Assembly (NCBI GenBank): GCA_022448985.1
Contig: JAKVCR010000047.1
Span: 1 to 64,000, forward strand
Direction of reading: 5' to 3'
DNA from: Roseibacillus sp.
GTDB taxonomy: Bacteria; Verrucomicrobiota; Verrucomicrobiia; Verrucomicrobiales; Akkermansiaceae
DNA length: 64,000 nt
Position 1 is the first letter of the stretch, and every line of letters begins with the position of its first letter. The position numbers and the translations under genes were made by a program. Below the pieces are notes generated by a model. It saw nothing but the letters and a program-made list of their open reading frames with translations, was not told where the DNA came from and did no database searches. Below are positions 1 through 11,267 of the stretch, piece after piece.

Positions 1-531
1 AAAATGCTCCCCCTTTGTTTTGTAAATTTTGGCCCCCCCTGCCCCTTTGCCCTTGCGTCCCGCCTGGGCCACCACATTCTCTCCATAGGAGGTCGTCTTT
101 ACGCCCGCCAGGGCGCCGTTCTCGTTCCGGGTATAGGGGACGATGGAAACATCCTCGGTTTCCCCCCACTCCGCCGTGGGGGAAGCTGCCACCAGGGTGG
201 TCTCCCCCTCCTCGCCCCGTTCACTCCCCAGGGGTGCCGGCCCTCCGGTCACCGTGATCCGAAGACGGGCCCGGCACCCGGCCAGTTCATTGGCCTGTAG
301 AACCTCCAGGCTAGCTGACCAGAGCTCCTCCGCTGAGCGCACCGAAAGCCCCATCGCCGCGGCCGATCGCTGGAGCCGCCGATAATGACGGGTGAAGGCA
401 AAGGGTTTCCCCGAGGAGGCCAGCAGCGTTTCGAACACTCCGTTACCAACCGTGATTCCATGATCAAAAGGAGAGAGCCCCACCTCCTCCGCAGATCGCA
501 GGGACCCGTTGATCCAGACCATCGCTACCAT
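1..531 (-). CDS. Aminotransferase class IV (PabC/IlvE/D-amino-acid transaminase fold), 3' end missing
   Basis: PLP-dependent fold-type IV enzyme: branched-chain or D-amino-acid aminotransferase, or aminodeoxychorismate lyase. The frame is open from ATG at 531 to the window edge (177 codons of a usual 270-290). Seen: the N-terminal WINGSL strand, the SPFDHGITVGNGVFETL block with the Arg-rich RHYRRL segment after it, and LAGVKTTSY, whose Lys is the expected Schiff-base lysine. The following motif reads AKIYKTKGEH where the family usually has something like AIFxNTKGEL. The corresponding DNA (1-60) is unusually homopolymer-rich, which may reflect read-end error at a contig tip. A second in-frame ATG lies at 522. 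Substrate cannot be decided without the C-terminal half. Confidence 0.75.
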   Translation of the reverse strand, partial: MVAMVWINGSLRSAEEVGLSPFDHGITVGNGVFETLLASSGKPFAFTRHYRRLQRSAAAMGLSVRSAEELWSASLEVLQANELAGCRARLRITVTGGPAPLGSERGEEGETTLVAASPTAEWGETEDVSIVPYTRNENGALAGVKTTSYGENVVAQAGRKGKGAGGAKIYKTKGEHF

Positions 532-766
532 GAACCGGAGCACACCCTATCCCGGACAGGTTTGCAATCCCGACTGGGAATCCAATCACGACCCTCGAAA
601 TCCACAACGGCGCCCGCCTCTGTCCACCTAGCCCGACCATTCGCCTCCGGGCAAGGCAGATGGCAGCCCAACAAACCCCATTTATTTATTGAGAGGCTTA
701 GAAAGGATGCCTAGCGCGGCTCCCAGTTAATTGCCAAAGAAGCGCAACTAACTGATAAAGATAACA

Positions 767-3700
767 TCATGAAACCAGAGAAGTTTCCAGCAGTTCACGG
801 AATTCCCGCAGGGAAGCTTCCAGGAGCTTGAGCTCCTGTTCAAATGCGACCACCACTTCACTCGCTCCCGCGAGGTCGCCCGCTCCAGCTCGCTCATTCA
901 GTTCTGTCACACAATCCCACGCCCGGCTGGCGCAATAGTTTCCTACCAGGCCCTTCAACCGGTGGGCAGCTTCATGCACCTTCGCGGCATCACCTTCTTG
1001 TTCGGCCTTCAGGAGACTCTGCCACATATCCCCCGACTCTTCCTCAAAAATACGGATGAGTTCACACATCAACGACTGATCACCGATACGGCTGCGGAAC
1101 CCGTCCGGATCAAAGACTTCCACATCCGCTTTCTTCTTTTCGACCTGCACCTCCTCCGGTTCGCGGCCGGAAACCACCTCCCCCGCAGCGGGTCTATCCG
1201 CGACGCTGGCTTCAGATCCAAAGCGTTCCACCACCTCGTAAAATTCATCGGATTCGATGGGCTTGGAAACGTAATCATCCATCCCGGCGTTCAGGCATTC
1301 CTCACGGTCCCCGGGCATGGCATGCGCAGTCATCGCGATGATGGGAATATGTCCGCCGGTCTTCTTCTCCCGCTCCCGGATTTCAAGGGAAGCCTCATAG
1401 CCGCTCATCACCGGCATCTGGATATCCATCAGGATCACATCATAGCTCTTTTTCCTGACGCGATTCACCGCCTCCAATCCATTCTCCACCACCGTCACCC
1501 GGTGACCCCGGCGTTCGAGCAGGCGCACTGCGACCAGTTGGTTCACCTTCCCATCCTCTGCCAGCAGGATCTCCATCGGGCCAACCTCCCGCGAACGCTT
1601 TCCTCTCTCGCGCCGCCTCCGTCGCGGCGACCTTGTCCCCATTCCCATGGCGAGCATGATGGCATCCAGCAACAGCGATTGCTTGATCGGCTTGTTCACG
1701 ACCTTCGCGATCCCCAATGAATCGACCTCCGGGCTTGGGGTGCCATCGCTCACGGCGGTGAGCAGGATCATTGGCAGGTCCGCCCAACGGGACTGTCCCC
1801 GAATACGTCTGGCCAGCTGAATTCCATCTATCCCGGGCATGGCACGATCGGCGATCACCAATTTCACCGCCTCTTCCCCTTCGCTCTCCAGTTCCTCCAG
1901 CTTGGCCAGGGCGCCCTCCACGTCCGGGCAGAGGATACCGGTCATCCCCCAGTTATAAAGCATCTCCCCCACGATCTCCCGTTGGGTTTTATTATCATCC
2001 ACAACCAGGACAGGGATGCCATCAAGGGATTGCAGGATATCCATCTCATCATCCGCTGCCTCCGGTCCCGCCCCAAACACTGCCGTGAAATGAAAGATAC
2101 TGCCCTCTCCCACCACACTCTCCACCCAGATCTCTCCCCCCATCTTTTTCACGATACGCTTGGAAATGGCCAGTCCCAGTCCGGACCCTCCAAACTCCCT
2201 CGTGGTAGAACTATCCGCCTGTGCAAACACCTCGAAGATTGTTTCCTGTCGGTCGGCCCGCACTCCGATTCCCGTGTCCCTCACCTTGAACAGCAGTTCG
2301 ATCTGCCCATCCCGTTTCTCCCCCTCCTCCACGCTGACCAGGACCTCTCCTCGATCGGTAAACTTCAGGGCATTACCCACCAGGTTGACAATCACCTGGC
2401 GCAGACGCGTCAGGTCACCTGCCAGAATGCCCGGCACTTCCTTCTCCACCCGGAAGGCCAGTTCCAGATCCTTCTCTGCCGCACGGGGCGAGAGGGTATG
2501 GAGAATATCCCCAAGTGAATCGCGCAGATCAAACTCACGGTGCTCGAGTTCCAGTTTGCCCGCCTCGATCTTGGAATAATCGAGGATGTCGTTGAGCAGC
2601 ATGAGGAGGGCCTGGGCGGACTGCTCGACAAGAGCCTGGTAATGGCGCTGCTCCTCCGTGAGATCCGTGCCCAGGGTCAGTTCCGTAATCCCCACGATGG
2701 CATTCATGGGAGTCCGGATTTCATGGCTCATGTTAGCGAGGAAATCACCCTTCGCCTTACTGGCCTCCCTCGCCCGCTCCATGGCCTCCCGCAGTTTTTC
2801 CTGTGCCTCGCGCAGGCGAATCCTCATCTGATTGAACTCATGGCTGAGCTCCGACAGCTCATCACGCCCGGCCACTGGGATGGGTGCCTCATTCGTCCCT
2901 TTCCCGATCTGCTTGGTGGCTTCCACCAACTTGTTCATTCTCCGGGAAACCGGAAAAACCACCCAGAACATTACCGTCACCCCGATAAAGGTCGCCACTG
3001 CGGCCGCCAGAACCACATTGTTCCGCAACTGCCGCACCGGGGCGAGCAGGCTGTCCGCCTCCGCGGTGTGGACCGCGACCCAGCCAAGGCTGCTCACGAT
3101 CCCTCCCGCCGGAGGCACGGCATAGGTGTAGACCTGCTCCCGCCCGGATGCATCCTTTTCCATTACCTGCGTTCCCTCCAGTTTGCCGCTCTCGTTGGGC
3201 ACGAGGTAGCGACTCCCATCCGACAGGGTGCGGGTTCTCCCCCTGCCCCCAATCCGGATCAACTGGCCTTTGCTGTTCAGAAGCACCATGCCGCGATCCC
3301 GTCCCCCTCGCAGCGCATAGGCATCAACCACATCCAGCACTTCCTGCAGATTAATCTCAACCCGCAGGATCCCCAGAAACCCGCCCTCCTCATCATCGAT
3401 CCTGCGGCAGAATCCAATTGAGACCTCCTCCAGCGGACTCCCCTCACGGCTTACGGTCACATCTCCGATGTAACTACCATTGGCCTTCGCTTCCTGCCAC
3501 CATCGATTGTCATTGTGAAGATACTCAGCGGTGGGGCTGCTCTCCGCCACAATCCCCCCGAAGGCATTGGTCAGCATCACCTCACGGAAGATCCTCGTTC
3601 CGCTCAGCTCCGTCATGTTGTCGACAGCGGAGCCGAGTTCGCTCGAGAGGGCTCGATCAAGGTAGCCTTCCGGTATTTCACTCCGCTGTTCTTCCCTCCC

Positions 3701-3991
3701 CCACACCACCGCAACCCCTTCCGAGAGCCCCTCCTTTTCACCCAGCATCTCGTTCGATTTGGCCAGCGCAGCATGCACCTTCCCGTATCTGGAATACTTC
3801 TCCCAGGTATTTGTCCTCGCCTTGAGAAGACGATCGATCTCCGCCTGCACGGAACGGACCTCTGCCATGGCGGCAGTCTGGATCGCTCCGCGAAGCTGGT
3901 CCTGTGAGGTCTTGACCACATAAATACCCACCAGCCAGATCAGGGCTGGGGGAACACAGGTGGTGAGCAGCAACTTGGTCGAAAGCCTCAT
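767..3991 (-). CDS. Hybrid sensor histidine kinase with two receiver domains and HPt
   Basis: Membrane phosphorelay kinase of the BarA/multistep type, 1074 aa. Order: TM1 (about 7-26), periplasmic dCache-like sensor (about 30-320), TM2 (about 325-347), HAMP (about 348-400) with a short coiled coil, HisKA with phospho-acceptor His423 in the [10 protein letters not shown] motif, HATPase (N box with Asn536/Asn540, DTGIG, GGSGLGL), receiver 1 (DD at 665-666, acceptor Asp715, Lys768), receiver 2 (ED at 812-813, acceptor Asp856, Lys910), and C-terminal HPt with His1010 in HRLKG. All catalytic residues are present, so a full His-Asp-His relay is expected. No response regulator or output gene lies next to it, so the target is unknown. 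The upstream gap to the DUF1552 gene is 85 bases. Confidence 0.95.
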   Translation of the reverse strand: MRLSTKLLLTTCVPPALIWLVGIYVVKTSQDQLRGAIQTAAMAEVRSVQAEIDRLLKARTNTWEKYSRYGKVHAALAKSNEMLGEKEGLSEGVAVVWGREEQRSEIPEGYLDRALSSELGSAVDNMTELSGTRIFREVMLTNAFGGIVAESSPTAEYLHNDNRWWQEAKANGSYIGDVTVSREGSPLEEVSIGFCRRIDDEEGGFLGILRVEINLQEVLDVVDAYALRGGRDRGMVLLNSKGQLIRIGGRGRTRTLSDGSRYLVPNESGKLEGTQVMEKDASGREQVYTYAVPPAGGIVSSLGWVAVHTAEADSLLAPVRQLRNNVVLAAAVATFIGVTVMFWVVFPVSRRMNKLVEATKQIGKGTNEAPIPVAGRDELSELSHEFNQMRIRLREAQEKLREAMERAREASKAKGDFLANMSHEIRTPMNAIVGITELTLGTDLTEEQRHYQALVEQSAQALLMLLNDILDYSKIEAGKLELEHREFDLRDSLGDILHTLSPRAAEKDLELAFRVEKEVPGILAGDLTRLRQVIVNLVGNALKFTDRGEVLVSVEEGEKRDGQIELLFKVRDTGIGVRADRQETIFEVFAQADSSTTREFGGSGLGLAISKRIVKKMGGEIWVESVVGEGSIFHFTAVFGAGPEAADDEMDILQSLDGIPVLVVDDNKTQREIVGEMLYNWGMTGILCPDVEGALAKLEELESEGEEAVKLVIADRAMPGIDGIQLARRIRGQSRWADLPMILLTAVSDGTPSPEVDSLGIAKVVNKPIKQSLLLDAIMLAMGMGTRSPRRRRRERGKRSREVGPMEILLAEDGKVNQLVAVRLLERRGHRVTVVENGLEAVNRVRKKSYDVILMDIQMPVMSGYEASLEIREREKKTGGHIPIIAMTAHAMPGDREECLNAGMDDYVSKPIESDEFYEVVERFGSEASVADRPAAGEVVSGREPEEVQVEKKKADVEVFDPDGFRSRIGDQSLMCELIRIFEEESGDMWQSLLKAEQEGDAAKVHEAAHRLKGLVGNYCASRAWDCVTELNERAGAGDLAGASEVVVAFEQELKLLEASLREFRELLETSLVS

Positions 3992-4076
3992 CGAAATCGG
4001 ATCAACCCTATATACTAGCGCATCTCACCCTGCGCCAGCAAAACGCCGACTTCCCTCCCTGCCAGAACCGAAGAAC

Positions 4077-5438
4077 CTACACCTCCGCCAGAATACCGGT
4101 CGAATCTCCAAGACGCCCTGCCGGGGCACCAACCTCCTCAAGCATACGCAGGTAGAGATTATTCAACGGCACATCCGTTTTGAGATCAACATGTCGACCC
4201 GTCCGGAACTTGCCGCCCGCATGTCCCGCCAGGATGACGGGCAAGTCGTTGTGGCTGTGAGCATCACCATCGGAAAGTCCACCTCCCCACACGATCATCG
4301 AGTTATAGAGCAACGATTTGCCATCCACATCCTTGGTGCTGCGCATTCGCTCAAGGAAATAGGCGAGCTGCTCAAGGTAGAAGGTGTCGATCCGGGTAAT
4401 CTTGTCGATCTTGGACCGGTTCCCCCGGTGATGGGAGAGCCCGTGATGTCCCTCCCTCACTCCGTGGGTTGGGAAAGTGCGATTGCTCCCATCATGCGCG
4501 AGCAGGAAACTGGCGATCCGGGTCTGGTCGCTGCGGAAGGCCAGGATCATCATGTCGAACATGATCCTGATGTGCTCATGGTAGTGCCGGGGCACTCCAT
4601 TCTCGGGCGCCGGCACACCTGGATCGGGAGGTGGCCCCATACTTTCCGCCTTTTCTATCTGTTGCTCGATCTCGCGGATACCGGTTATGTACTCGTCAAG
4701 CTTCTGCTGGTCATTCCTCCCGAGGCTTTTTTCCATGGCCTTGGCATCCTCAAGGACAAAGTCGAGAATGGAACGCTGCTCCGCCTGGCGCTTGGCGCGG
4801 TTCTCCTCCCGCTCGGCACGGGATCCGCCCCCGAACAGGCGTTCAAAGACAAGCCGTGGATTTGACTCGGGAGTCATGGGCTGCGTCGCGGACCGCCAGG
4901 AAATATTAAACTGGTAAGCACAGGAATACCCCGAGTCGCAGTTGCCGGACTTTCGTACACCGTCACAGGAAAGCTCCAGGGAGGGCAGACGGGTCTCCCG
5001 ACCGAGATGATTGGCGGCCATCTGGTCGACTGAAATCCCCAGCCGGATGTCCGATCCCGACGTTTTCTTGGGCCGGGAACCTGTCAGGAAAGTGGCATTC
5101 CCGCGCGCGTGATCACCGGCTCCATCCCGACCACCCCAACCGTTGGCCTGCTCAAGTCCCTTCAGGACCTGGAGATCGTTCCGGAACTTCTCCAAGGGCT
5201 TCATTGACTCATTGAATACAAACTCCTTCCCAACGCCCTGGGGACGCCATTTATTCATGATAACCCCATTGGGAAGGCAGAGATAGGCCATGCGCAACGG
5301 CACTCCGCTGGCCGTCATCCCCCGGGCACCAGCTGCAGCCCGGGCCAATCCCACGGAACTCATCCCGGGAAGGGCAACACTTGCTCCCAGTCCACGGAGA
5401 AAGGCCCGTCGCCCGGGCAGGATCTTTGCTTCACTCAT
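4077..5438 (-). CDS. DUF1552 family Tat-exported protein
   Basis: Protein of 453 aa with a twin-arginine signal at the N-terminus (Arg10-Arg11, then a hydrophobic segment and Ala-rich cleavage region), followed by a DUF1552 domain over the rest of the chain. DUF1552 is a PVC-bacterial family of unknown activity, related by context to DUF1501. It lies 74 bases downstream of the DUF1592-type cytochrome gene on the same strand. These two families habitually occur as a pair, so co-transcription and joint periplasmic function are likely. Recognisable family landmarks include the early ATFLTGS segment and the C-terminal NDLPVILAGHAGG region. No catalytic residues can be assigned. Confidence 0.9.
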   Translation of the reverse strand: MSEAKILPGRRAFLRGLGASVALPGMSSVGLARAAAGARGMTASGVPLRMAYLCLPNGVIMNKWRPQGVGKEFVFNESMKPLEKFRNDLQVLKGLEQANGWGGRDGAGDHARGNATFLTGSRPKKTSGSDIRLGISVDQMAANHLGRETRLPSLELSCDGVRKSGNCDSGYSCAYQFNISWRSATQPMTPESNPRLVFERLFGGGSRAEREENRAKRQAEQRSILDFVLEDAKAMEKSLGRNDQQKLDEYITGIREIEQQIEKAESMGPPPDPGVPAPENGVPRHYHEHIRIMFDMMILAFRSDQTRIASFLLAHDGSNRTFPTHGVREGHHGLSHHRGNRSKIDKITRIDTFYLEQLAYFLERMRSTKDVDGKSLLYNSMIVWGGGLSDGDAHSHNDLPVILAGHAGGKFRTGRHVDLKTDVPLNNLYLRMLEEVGAPAGRLGDSTGILAEV

Positions 5439-5512
5439 CTAGCCCCAGTATACGGTATTCATCAGGAACTTCGTACAGAAATCGTCCCCCGAAGAAATGA
5501 CACCCGGAACCC

Positions 5513-7861
5513 CTACTTTTGCAGCCGATCACCATCTCCCCGGCGCTTCTGAAAGGGCGTGCTCTCCACGATTCCATAGATCAGGTCCACCATCGTCCCA
5601 TCATTGCGGTTCAGGGGAGTGACAATCGAATCCACGGTTGGGGCGTCATAATATTCCACGCCTCGTCCCAGAGCGTAGGTAAGCATCTTCTCCGTCAGGC
5701 AACGATAGAAGTCCTGCTTCCGGGAACTGGCCAGAATCTCCTTCAGCTCCATCACGTTCGAGAACTTCTCCCCCGTGACGAGCTGGCCAGCACTGTCAAT
5801 GGGTTTCCCCCCCTCTTCCTCCCTCCACTGTCCGATTGCGTTGAAATTCTCAAGCGCCAGCCCGATCGGATCCATCCGTTCGTGGCACGACTTGCATAAG
5901 GCCTTCTGGCGGTGCGCGACCATCAGCTCCCGCATCGTTCCGTTGCTGACTTCCTTCCGCGCCTCCTCCAACTCGGGCACATCGGGTGGAGCCGGGGGCG
6001 CAGGGGTTCCCAGAATGTTCTCAAGCACAAAGAGGCCACGCTTGACCGGCGAAGTGCGCGTCGGCTGCGAAGTCACGATGAGAAAGGTGCCCTGTGTAAG
6101 AATTCCGCCACGCGTCCACAGGTCCTCCCCGAATTCCACTCGCCGATGCGTCCGCCCTTTCACCCCGGGCACGCCATAGAACTTGGCCAGGCTTTCGTTG
6201 AGGAAGGAATACTTCGCGTTGAGTAATTCCAGAACGGGCCGGTTCTCCCGCACCATATGCTGGAAAAAGAGCTCCGTCTCGAGCTTCATGTCACGCCGTA
6301 TCTCCTGGTCGAAGATGCGCTCCGCGACCCGCTTGTTACGTTCCCCGAGAATGCGCCGCACATCAATGTTCAAGCCGCGCAGGTCCCGCGCCTGCAGCCA
6401 CTGGCCTACAAAGTTGCGCACCATGCGGTCGGCCTTCCGGTCGGCCAGCATGCGATCAACCTGTGCCCGCAGGTTGTCACGCAACTCCCCCTTCGCCGCC
6501 AGCGCAGATAATTCCTCGTCGGGCGCCGAACTCCAGAGGAAATAGGAGAGCCGCGAGGCCAGGGCAAACTCGTCCACCGGCACGACCTTGCCCGGGTTGT
6601 CAGGCTCGGCCTGCACCTCGCTGCGGAAAAGAAAGCGCGGCGAGGTCAGGACCGCCGTGACCGCCAGTTTCACTCCATCCACAAACTTGGCATTCTCCTC
6701 CCTTGTCCGGTTCAGCGCCATTGCGGTCAGACCGTCTACCGTGCTCTTTTCCGCTGGACGCCGGAACGATCTGGTCGCGAAGCGTCCCACGATTTCCCTC
6801 ATGTAGGCCTCCCTCTCCTGCTCGCCATCCGGCGGCAGCCCCTTGAAGAAAATCCGTCGATAACTCTCAGGGTATAATGTCCATTCGGTACCGGCCTGGC
6901 GGATCAGCCTGTAATCCTCCACCCGCACCCCCCAGGTGCCTTCCCCCTCACCTGGTTCACCCGGGACGATGGAAAACTCAAAGCGATGGTCTCCTTCACT
7001 TAAATCGAGCTTTTTCCTGAAGACCCCACCCGAGCGACGGGCACCACTCACTTCTACCCGCTCAAGCTCCTTGCCATCGACAAGGATCCTCCAGTTTGCA
7101 GTCTGCCCCTGCGGCTGCCCCCCCTCATTCTCAATCCGGTAGGTCACTTCCAGATCGTATTTGCCTGCTTTGCTGAAGCGCCGGTCCACCCCCACCGTAT
7201 GCATCTTGTCGGCTTCCATGAAGCGCGCGCTCTGCTGGTTGTTATCCCGTTGTCGAAAGTTCCCGGGATCAATTACAATCGGTCGTCTTCGGACCACCGT
7301 CGAAGGAAGGGCAAGCTCGGCGATCCTTTCTGCCGCCATCAGATACTTCTCAAGGAGCAGGGGGGAAACCGTAAGCACGTCTCCGATCGTGTCGAATCCG
7401 AACCCGGTGTCGTCAGGAGGGAAGTTATCGTCCACGTTATAGCGGACCCCGACCAGATCCCCGATTGTATTACGATACTCTTCACGATTAAGGCGCCGGA
7501 TGGTCACCCGCCCCGGATCAGGGTTCTCCGGATCAAGTTTCAGGACCCGCTTCTCGATCCACGAGGTGAGGATCCTGCGTTCCTCGGACGTCGGCTGGAA
7601 GTCCTCCTCGGCGGGCGGCATGAGCCCGCTTCGCACGTTCTTCCATACCCGCAACCACAGATCGTGGTTCTCAAGATGGCTGGAGAGATCCTTGAACCGG
7701 TCGAGCGAGATATCCCCCTTCTTGGAACCATCACCATGACAGTCGTAACAATAGTCCTGCAGAAGGGGTTCGATCTTTTTCTCGAACTCCTCCGCATCCT
7801 CCCCGGAGGCTGTCCCCGCCAGCGCGAGCATGGCAACCATGGTCAATCTCGATGATCTCAT
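5513..7861 (-). CDS. Planctomycete-type cytochrome, DUF1587/DUF1595/DUF1592/DUF1588/DUF1585
   Basis: Secreted or periplasmic heme-binding protein, 782 aa. A signal peptide covers about residues 1-20. A c-type heme site CYDCH lies at 38-42, followed by DUF1587 (about 115-185), a beta-rich putative carbohydrate-binding segment (about 200-330), DUF1595, DUF1592 (SRLSYFLWSSAPDEEL), DUF1588 with a second CxxCH (CKSCHERMDPIG), and DUF1585 at the C-terminus. Length and order match the family. It is first in a two-gene unit with the DUF1552 gene. Its upstream region (7862-8021) is shared with the divergent sugar-acid operon. The role is thought to be electron transfer or oxidation linked to polymer breakdown, but no reaction is established. 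Confidence 0.92.
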   Translation of the reverse strand: MRSSRLTMVAMLALAGTASGEDAEEFEKKIEPLLQDYCYDCHGDGSKKGDISLDRFKDLSSHLENHDLWLRVWKNVRSGLMPPAEEDFQPTSEERRILTSWIEKRVLKLDPENPDPGRVTIRRLNREEYRNTIGDLVGVRYNVDDNFPPDDTGFGFDTIGDVLTVSPLLLEKYLMAAERIAELALPSTVVRRRPIVIDPGNFRQRDNNQQSARFMEADKMHTVGVDRRFSKAGKYDLEVTYRIENEGGQPQGQTANWRILVDGKELERVEVSGARRSGGVFRKKLDLSEGDHRFEFSIVPGEPGEGEGTWGVRVEDYRLIRQAGTEWTLYPESYRRIFFKGLPPDGEQEREAYMREIVGRFATRSFRRPAEKSTVDGLTAMALNRTREENAKFVDGVKLAVTAVLTSPRFLFRSEVQAEPDNPGKVVPVDEFALASRLSYFLWSSAPDEELSALAAKGELRDNLRAQVDRMLADRKADRMVRNFVGQWLQARDLRGLNIDVRRILGERNKRVAERIFDQEIRRDMKLETELFFQHMVRENRPVLELLNAKYSFLNESLAKFYGVPGVKGRTHRRVEFGEDLWTRGGILTQGTFLIVTSQPTRTSPVKRGLFVLENILGTPAPPAPPDVPELEEARKEVSNGTMRELMVAHRQKALCKSCHERMDPIGLALENFNAIGQWREEEGGKPIDSAGQLVTGEKFSNVMELKEILASSRKQDFYRCLTEKMLTYALGRGVEYYDAPTVDSIVTPLNRNDGTMVDLIYGIVESTPFQKRRGDGDRLQK

Positions 7862-8021
7862 AAGGATACCTCTCCTACGGTGCGAGGCCTGCCCATTTCA
7901 CAGGCATATGCAACGGCCTTCTTCTACTCTGTCAAACCAGACCGTCGAGTACCATCGCGATCCTTCCGGAAATCCCTTGACTCCCCTGCATCCAACACCC
8001 ACCCATCCCCTCCGCCGCATC

Positions 8022-8834
8022 ATGAAGTCCGCCATAACCCTCGCGCAGGTTCCGGAGGCCAAGGCCGGCCCCTTTGTGTTCCACCAACCCCTCCCCGACG
8101 GCTTTGCCCGGGCCGGGAAACTGGGCTTTGACGCCGTCGAACTCTTCCTTCCGGGCCCGGACTTCATAGGCCTGGAAGAAGTGAAATCCATGTCTGCCGA
8201 GCACCACCTCGACATCGCGGCGGTCGGAACCGGAGCTGGCATGGTCCAGCACGGACTCTCCCTCACCGACCCGGACCCCGGAAAACGCAGGGAGGCCCTG
8301 GATTTCGTCCTCTCCATGATCGACTTCGGCGGACAGCTCGGAGCACCCGCCATTCTCGGCTCGATGCAGGGTAGATGGGGAGGGGAAGTTTCACGGGATC
8401 AATCACTGACCTGGCTCACCGAAGCCCTGCAAGCTGCTGATGAGCGCGCTGCACGCCATAATGTGTCCTTCATCTACGAACCCCTCAATCGCTACGAGAC
8501 CAACCAGTTCAACCAACTTGCTCCGGCCGCGGCCTATCTCGACCAGCACAAGCTGGATCATACCGTTCTCCTCGCCGACCTCTTCCACATGAATATCGAG
8601 GAACCTGATCTCGGCGAGGCACTGCTTAACGCCGGGGCGAAGGTGGGCCACGTCCACTTTGCCGACTCCAACCGTCAGGCCATTGGATTTGGTCACACCG
8701 AAATGACCTCTGTCCTCGCCGCCCTGCAGGAGATCGGCTACAGCGGCTACCTCTCTGCCGAAATCTTTCCTCTTCCGGATGCGGATACGGCCGCCCGGCA
8801 AACCATCGAGGCCTTCCGCCAACTGGTCGGCTAA
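8022..8834 (+). CDS. Sugar phosphate isomerase/epimerase-like TIM-barrel protein
   Basis: Cytoplasmic xylose-isomerase-like TIM barrel of 270 aa, in the hydroxypyruvate isomerase / tagatose 3-epimerase superfamily. The divalent-metal ligands typical of the fold are recognisable: Glu in YEPLNRYE, Asp-His in LADLFHM, His in VHFADS and Glu in SAEIFP. The ATG at 8022 is preferred over an upstream in-frame start (7830) because it begins directly with the first beta strand (MKSAITLAQ) and clears the divergent gene. It is the first gene of a four-gene run with small gaps (37, 95 and 90 bases), and the neighbours point to sugar or sugar-acid isomerisation. The exact substrate is unknown. Confidence 0.85.
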   Translation: MKSAITLAQVPEAKAGPFVFHQPLPDGFARAGKLGFDAVELFLPGPDFIGLEEVKSMSAEHHLDIAAVGTGAGMVQHGLSLTDPDPGKRREALDFVLSMIDFGGQLGAPAILGSMQGRWGGEVSRDQSLTWLTEALQAADERAARHNVSFIYEPLNRYETNQFNQLAPAAAYLDQHKLDHTVLLADLFHMNIEEPDLGEALLNAGAKVGHVHFADSNRQAIGFGHTEMTSVLAALQEIGYSGYLSAEIFPLPDADTAARQTIEAFRQLVG

Positions 8835-8871
8835 ATACCTCTACACTAACCTCCAGTCTGAAACTGCAGCG

Positions 8872-9810
<939 letters not shown>

Positions 9811-9905
9811 TCTCCAGTCAACCAAGGGCCCGGCATACCGGGTCGCGCTCACTGAAAAACGCTTCTTCACGTACTTCCCTGCCCCCGCAGTTCGACAATT
9901 TACCA

Positions 9906-11177
9906 ATGAAAACCATCGATAAATTCACTTTCGGAGTGGGAGACCGCTTCGCCCACCAGGCCGAAGCCCAGCTCCGGGCCTTCCAGCAACTCGCTGACCA
10001 GGGGGTTCCGGTTACCCCCGTCTGGAACAAGTCCAACCGCGAACACCTCATCGTCGGTTCCGAGCCAGCGGACACGCGGGCCGCCGCCGATGCCGCCGTG
10101 GCCCACCTCGGCTGGAATTCCGACTACCTCCTCGATGCCGACCATATCAATCTTGAGACCGTCGACCGCTATCTGCCCCACTGTGATTTCTATACCATCG
10201 ACGTTGCGGATGACATCGGCACCCCAGCCAGCCCCGGGGAAATCGAAACCTTCATAGAAGGCCATCCGGAATTGATCGGAACCATCACGATCGAGGGCAT
10301 CGCGACCCCCCTCGAGATCACACGTGAAGACGTCGAGAAGACCGCCCGGCAGTTTCTCAAGGCTTGCGAACTTGCTGGCCGGATTTACCGCCACATTGCT
10401 GACGAAAAGGGCAGCGAGGACTTCATCGCCGAGGTCTCCATGGATGAAACCGATGATCCCCAGACGCCTCCCGAGATGCTCGTCATTCTCGCTGCCATTG
10501 CCGACCAGGGATTTCCCATCCAGACTATTGCTCCAAAATTCACCGGCCGCTTCAACAAGGGAGTCGACTACGTGGGAGACATCTCCCGGTTCGAACAGGA
10601 ATTCAATGACGACCTCGCGGTCATCGCCCACGCCGTCAAGGCCTACGGTCTTCCCGGGACGCTGAAACTCAGCGTACACTCCGGATCGGATAAATTCTCC
10701 ATCTACGATCCCATCCGGCGAGCCCTGGCCCGCACCGGCGCCGGACTGCATATCAAGACGGCGGGAACCTCCTGGCTCGAGGAACTGATCGGCCTCGCCG
10801 AGGCAGGCGGAGAAGCCCTCGACCTCGCCAAGAAGATCTATGTCACTGCTCTGGAAAAGAAGGAGGCCCTCTGTGAACCCTACGCCACCGTAATCGACGT
10901 CGATGATTCAAAACTCCCCAGCGCGGAGGAGGTGAACGGCTGGACCAGCGACCACTACACCGGTGCCCTGCGCCATGATCAGGGCAATCCGGCCTATAAT
11001 CAGCACTTTCGTCAGCTTCTCCACGTGGGTTTCAAGGTGGCGGCCCAGCTCAGCGACACCTACCTCGACGCACTCAGGGCCAATGCCGGGGTCATCGGAA
11101 AGAACGTCACCGAGAACATCTACCAGCGCCACATGGTGCCCCTCTTCCTCGGAGAGGAAGCCCCGCTTCAGGGCTAA
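9906..11177 (+). CDS. uxaE: Tagaturonate/fructuronate epimerase family protein (UxaE-like)
   Basis: Protein of 423 aa resembling UxaE, the metal-dependent epimerase that interconverts tagaturonate and fructuronate in hexuronate catabolism. Recognised from the opening FGVGDRFAHQ segment, PVWNKSNREH, LDADHINLETVD, DFYTIDVAD and the terminal GVIGKNVTENIYQRH block. This is recalled family resemblance, not a search. It sits between an aldose dehydrogenase and a fuconolactonase-like hydrolase rather than next to uxaC, uxaB or uxuA, so a related sugar-acid substrate is possible. The upstream gap of 95 bases holds no convincing promoter or Shine-Dalgarno. Confidence 0.75.
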   Translation: MKTIDKFTFGVGDRFAHQAEAQLRAFQQLADQGVPVTPVWNKSNREHLIVGSEPADTRAAADAAVAHLGWNSDYLLDADHINLETVDRYLPHCDFYTIDVADDIGTPASPGEIETFIEGHPELIGTITIEGIATPLEITREDVEKTARQFLKACELAGRIYRHIADEKGSEDFIAEVSMDETDDPQTPPEMLVILAAIADQGFPIQTIAPKFTGRFNKGVDYVGDISRFEQEFNDDLAVIAHAVKAYGLPGTLKLSVHSGSDKFSIYDPIRRALARTGAGLHIKTAGTSWLEELIGLAEAGGEALDLAKKIYVTALEKKEALCEPYATVIDVDDSKLPSAEEVNGWTSDHYTGALRHDQGNPAYNQHFRQLLHVGFKVAAQLSDTYLDALRANAGVIGKNVTENIYQRHMVPLFLGEEAPLQG

Positions 11178-11267
11178 ACGAAAACAGGAGCATGCGGGAA
11201 GCACTGGACAGTACCGGATGCCCCGTCTAACAAGGGCCCGCCAAGCCCACACCTTGGACTCCGGCCC

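Noticed and set aside
1-714. Several plus-strand open frames at the left edge
   Set aside because: They overlap the minus-strand class IV aminotransferase, which has recognisable motifs; the plus-strand translations are Pro/Arg-rich and featureless.
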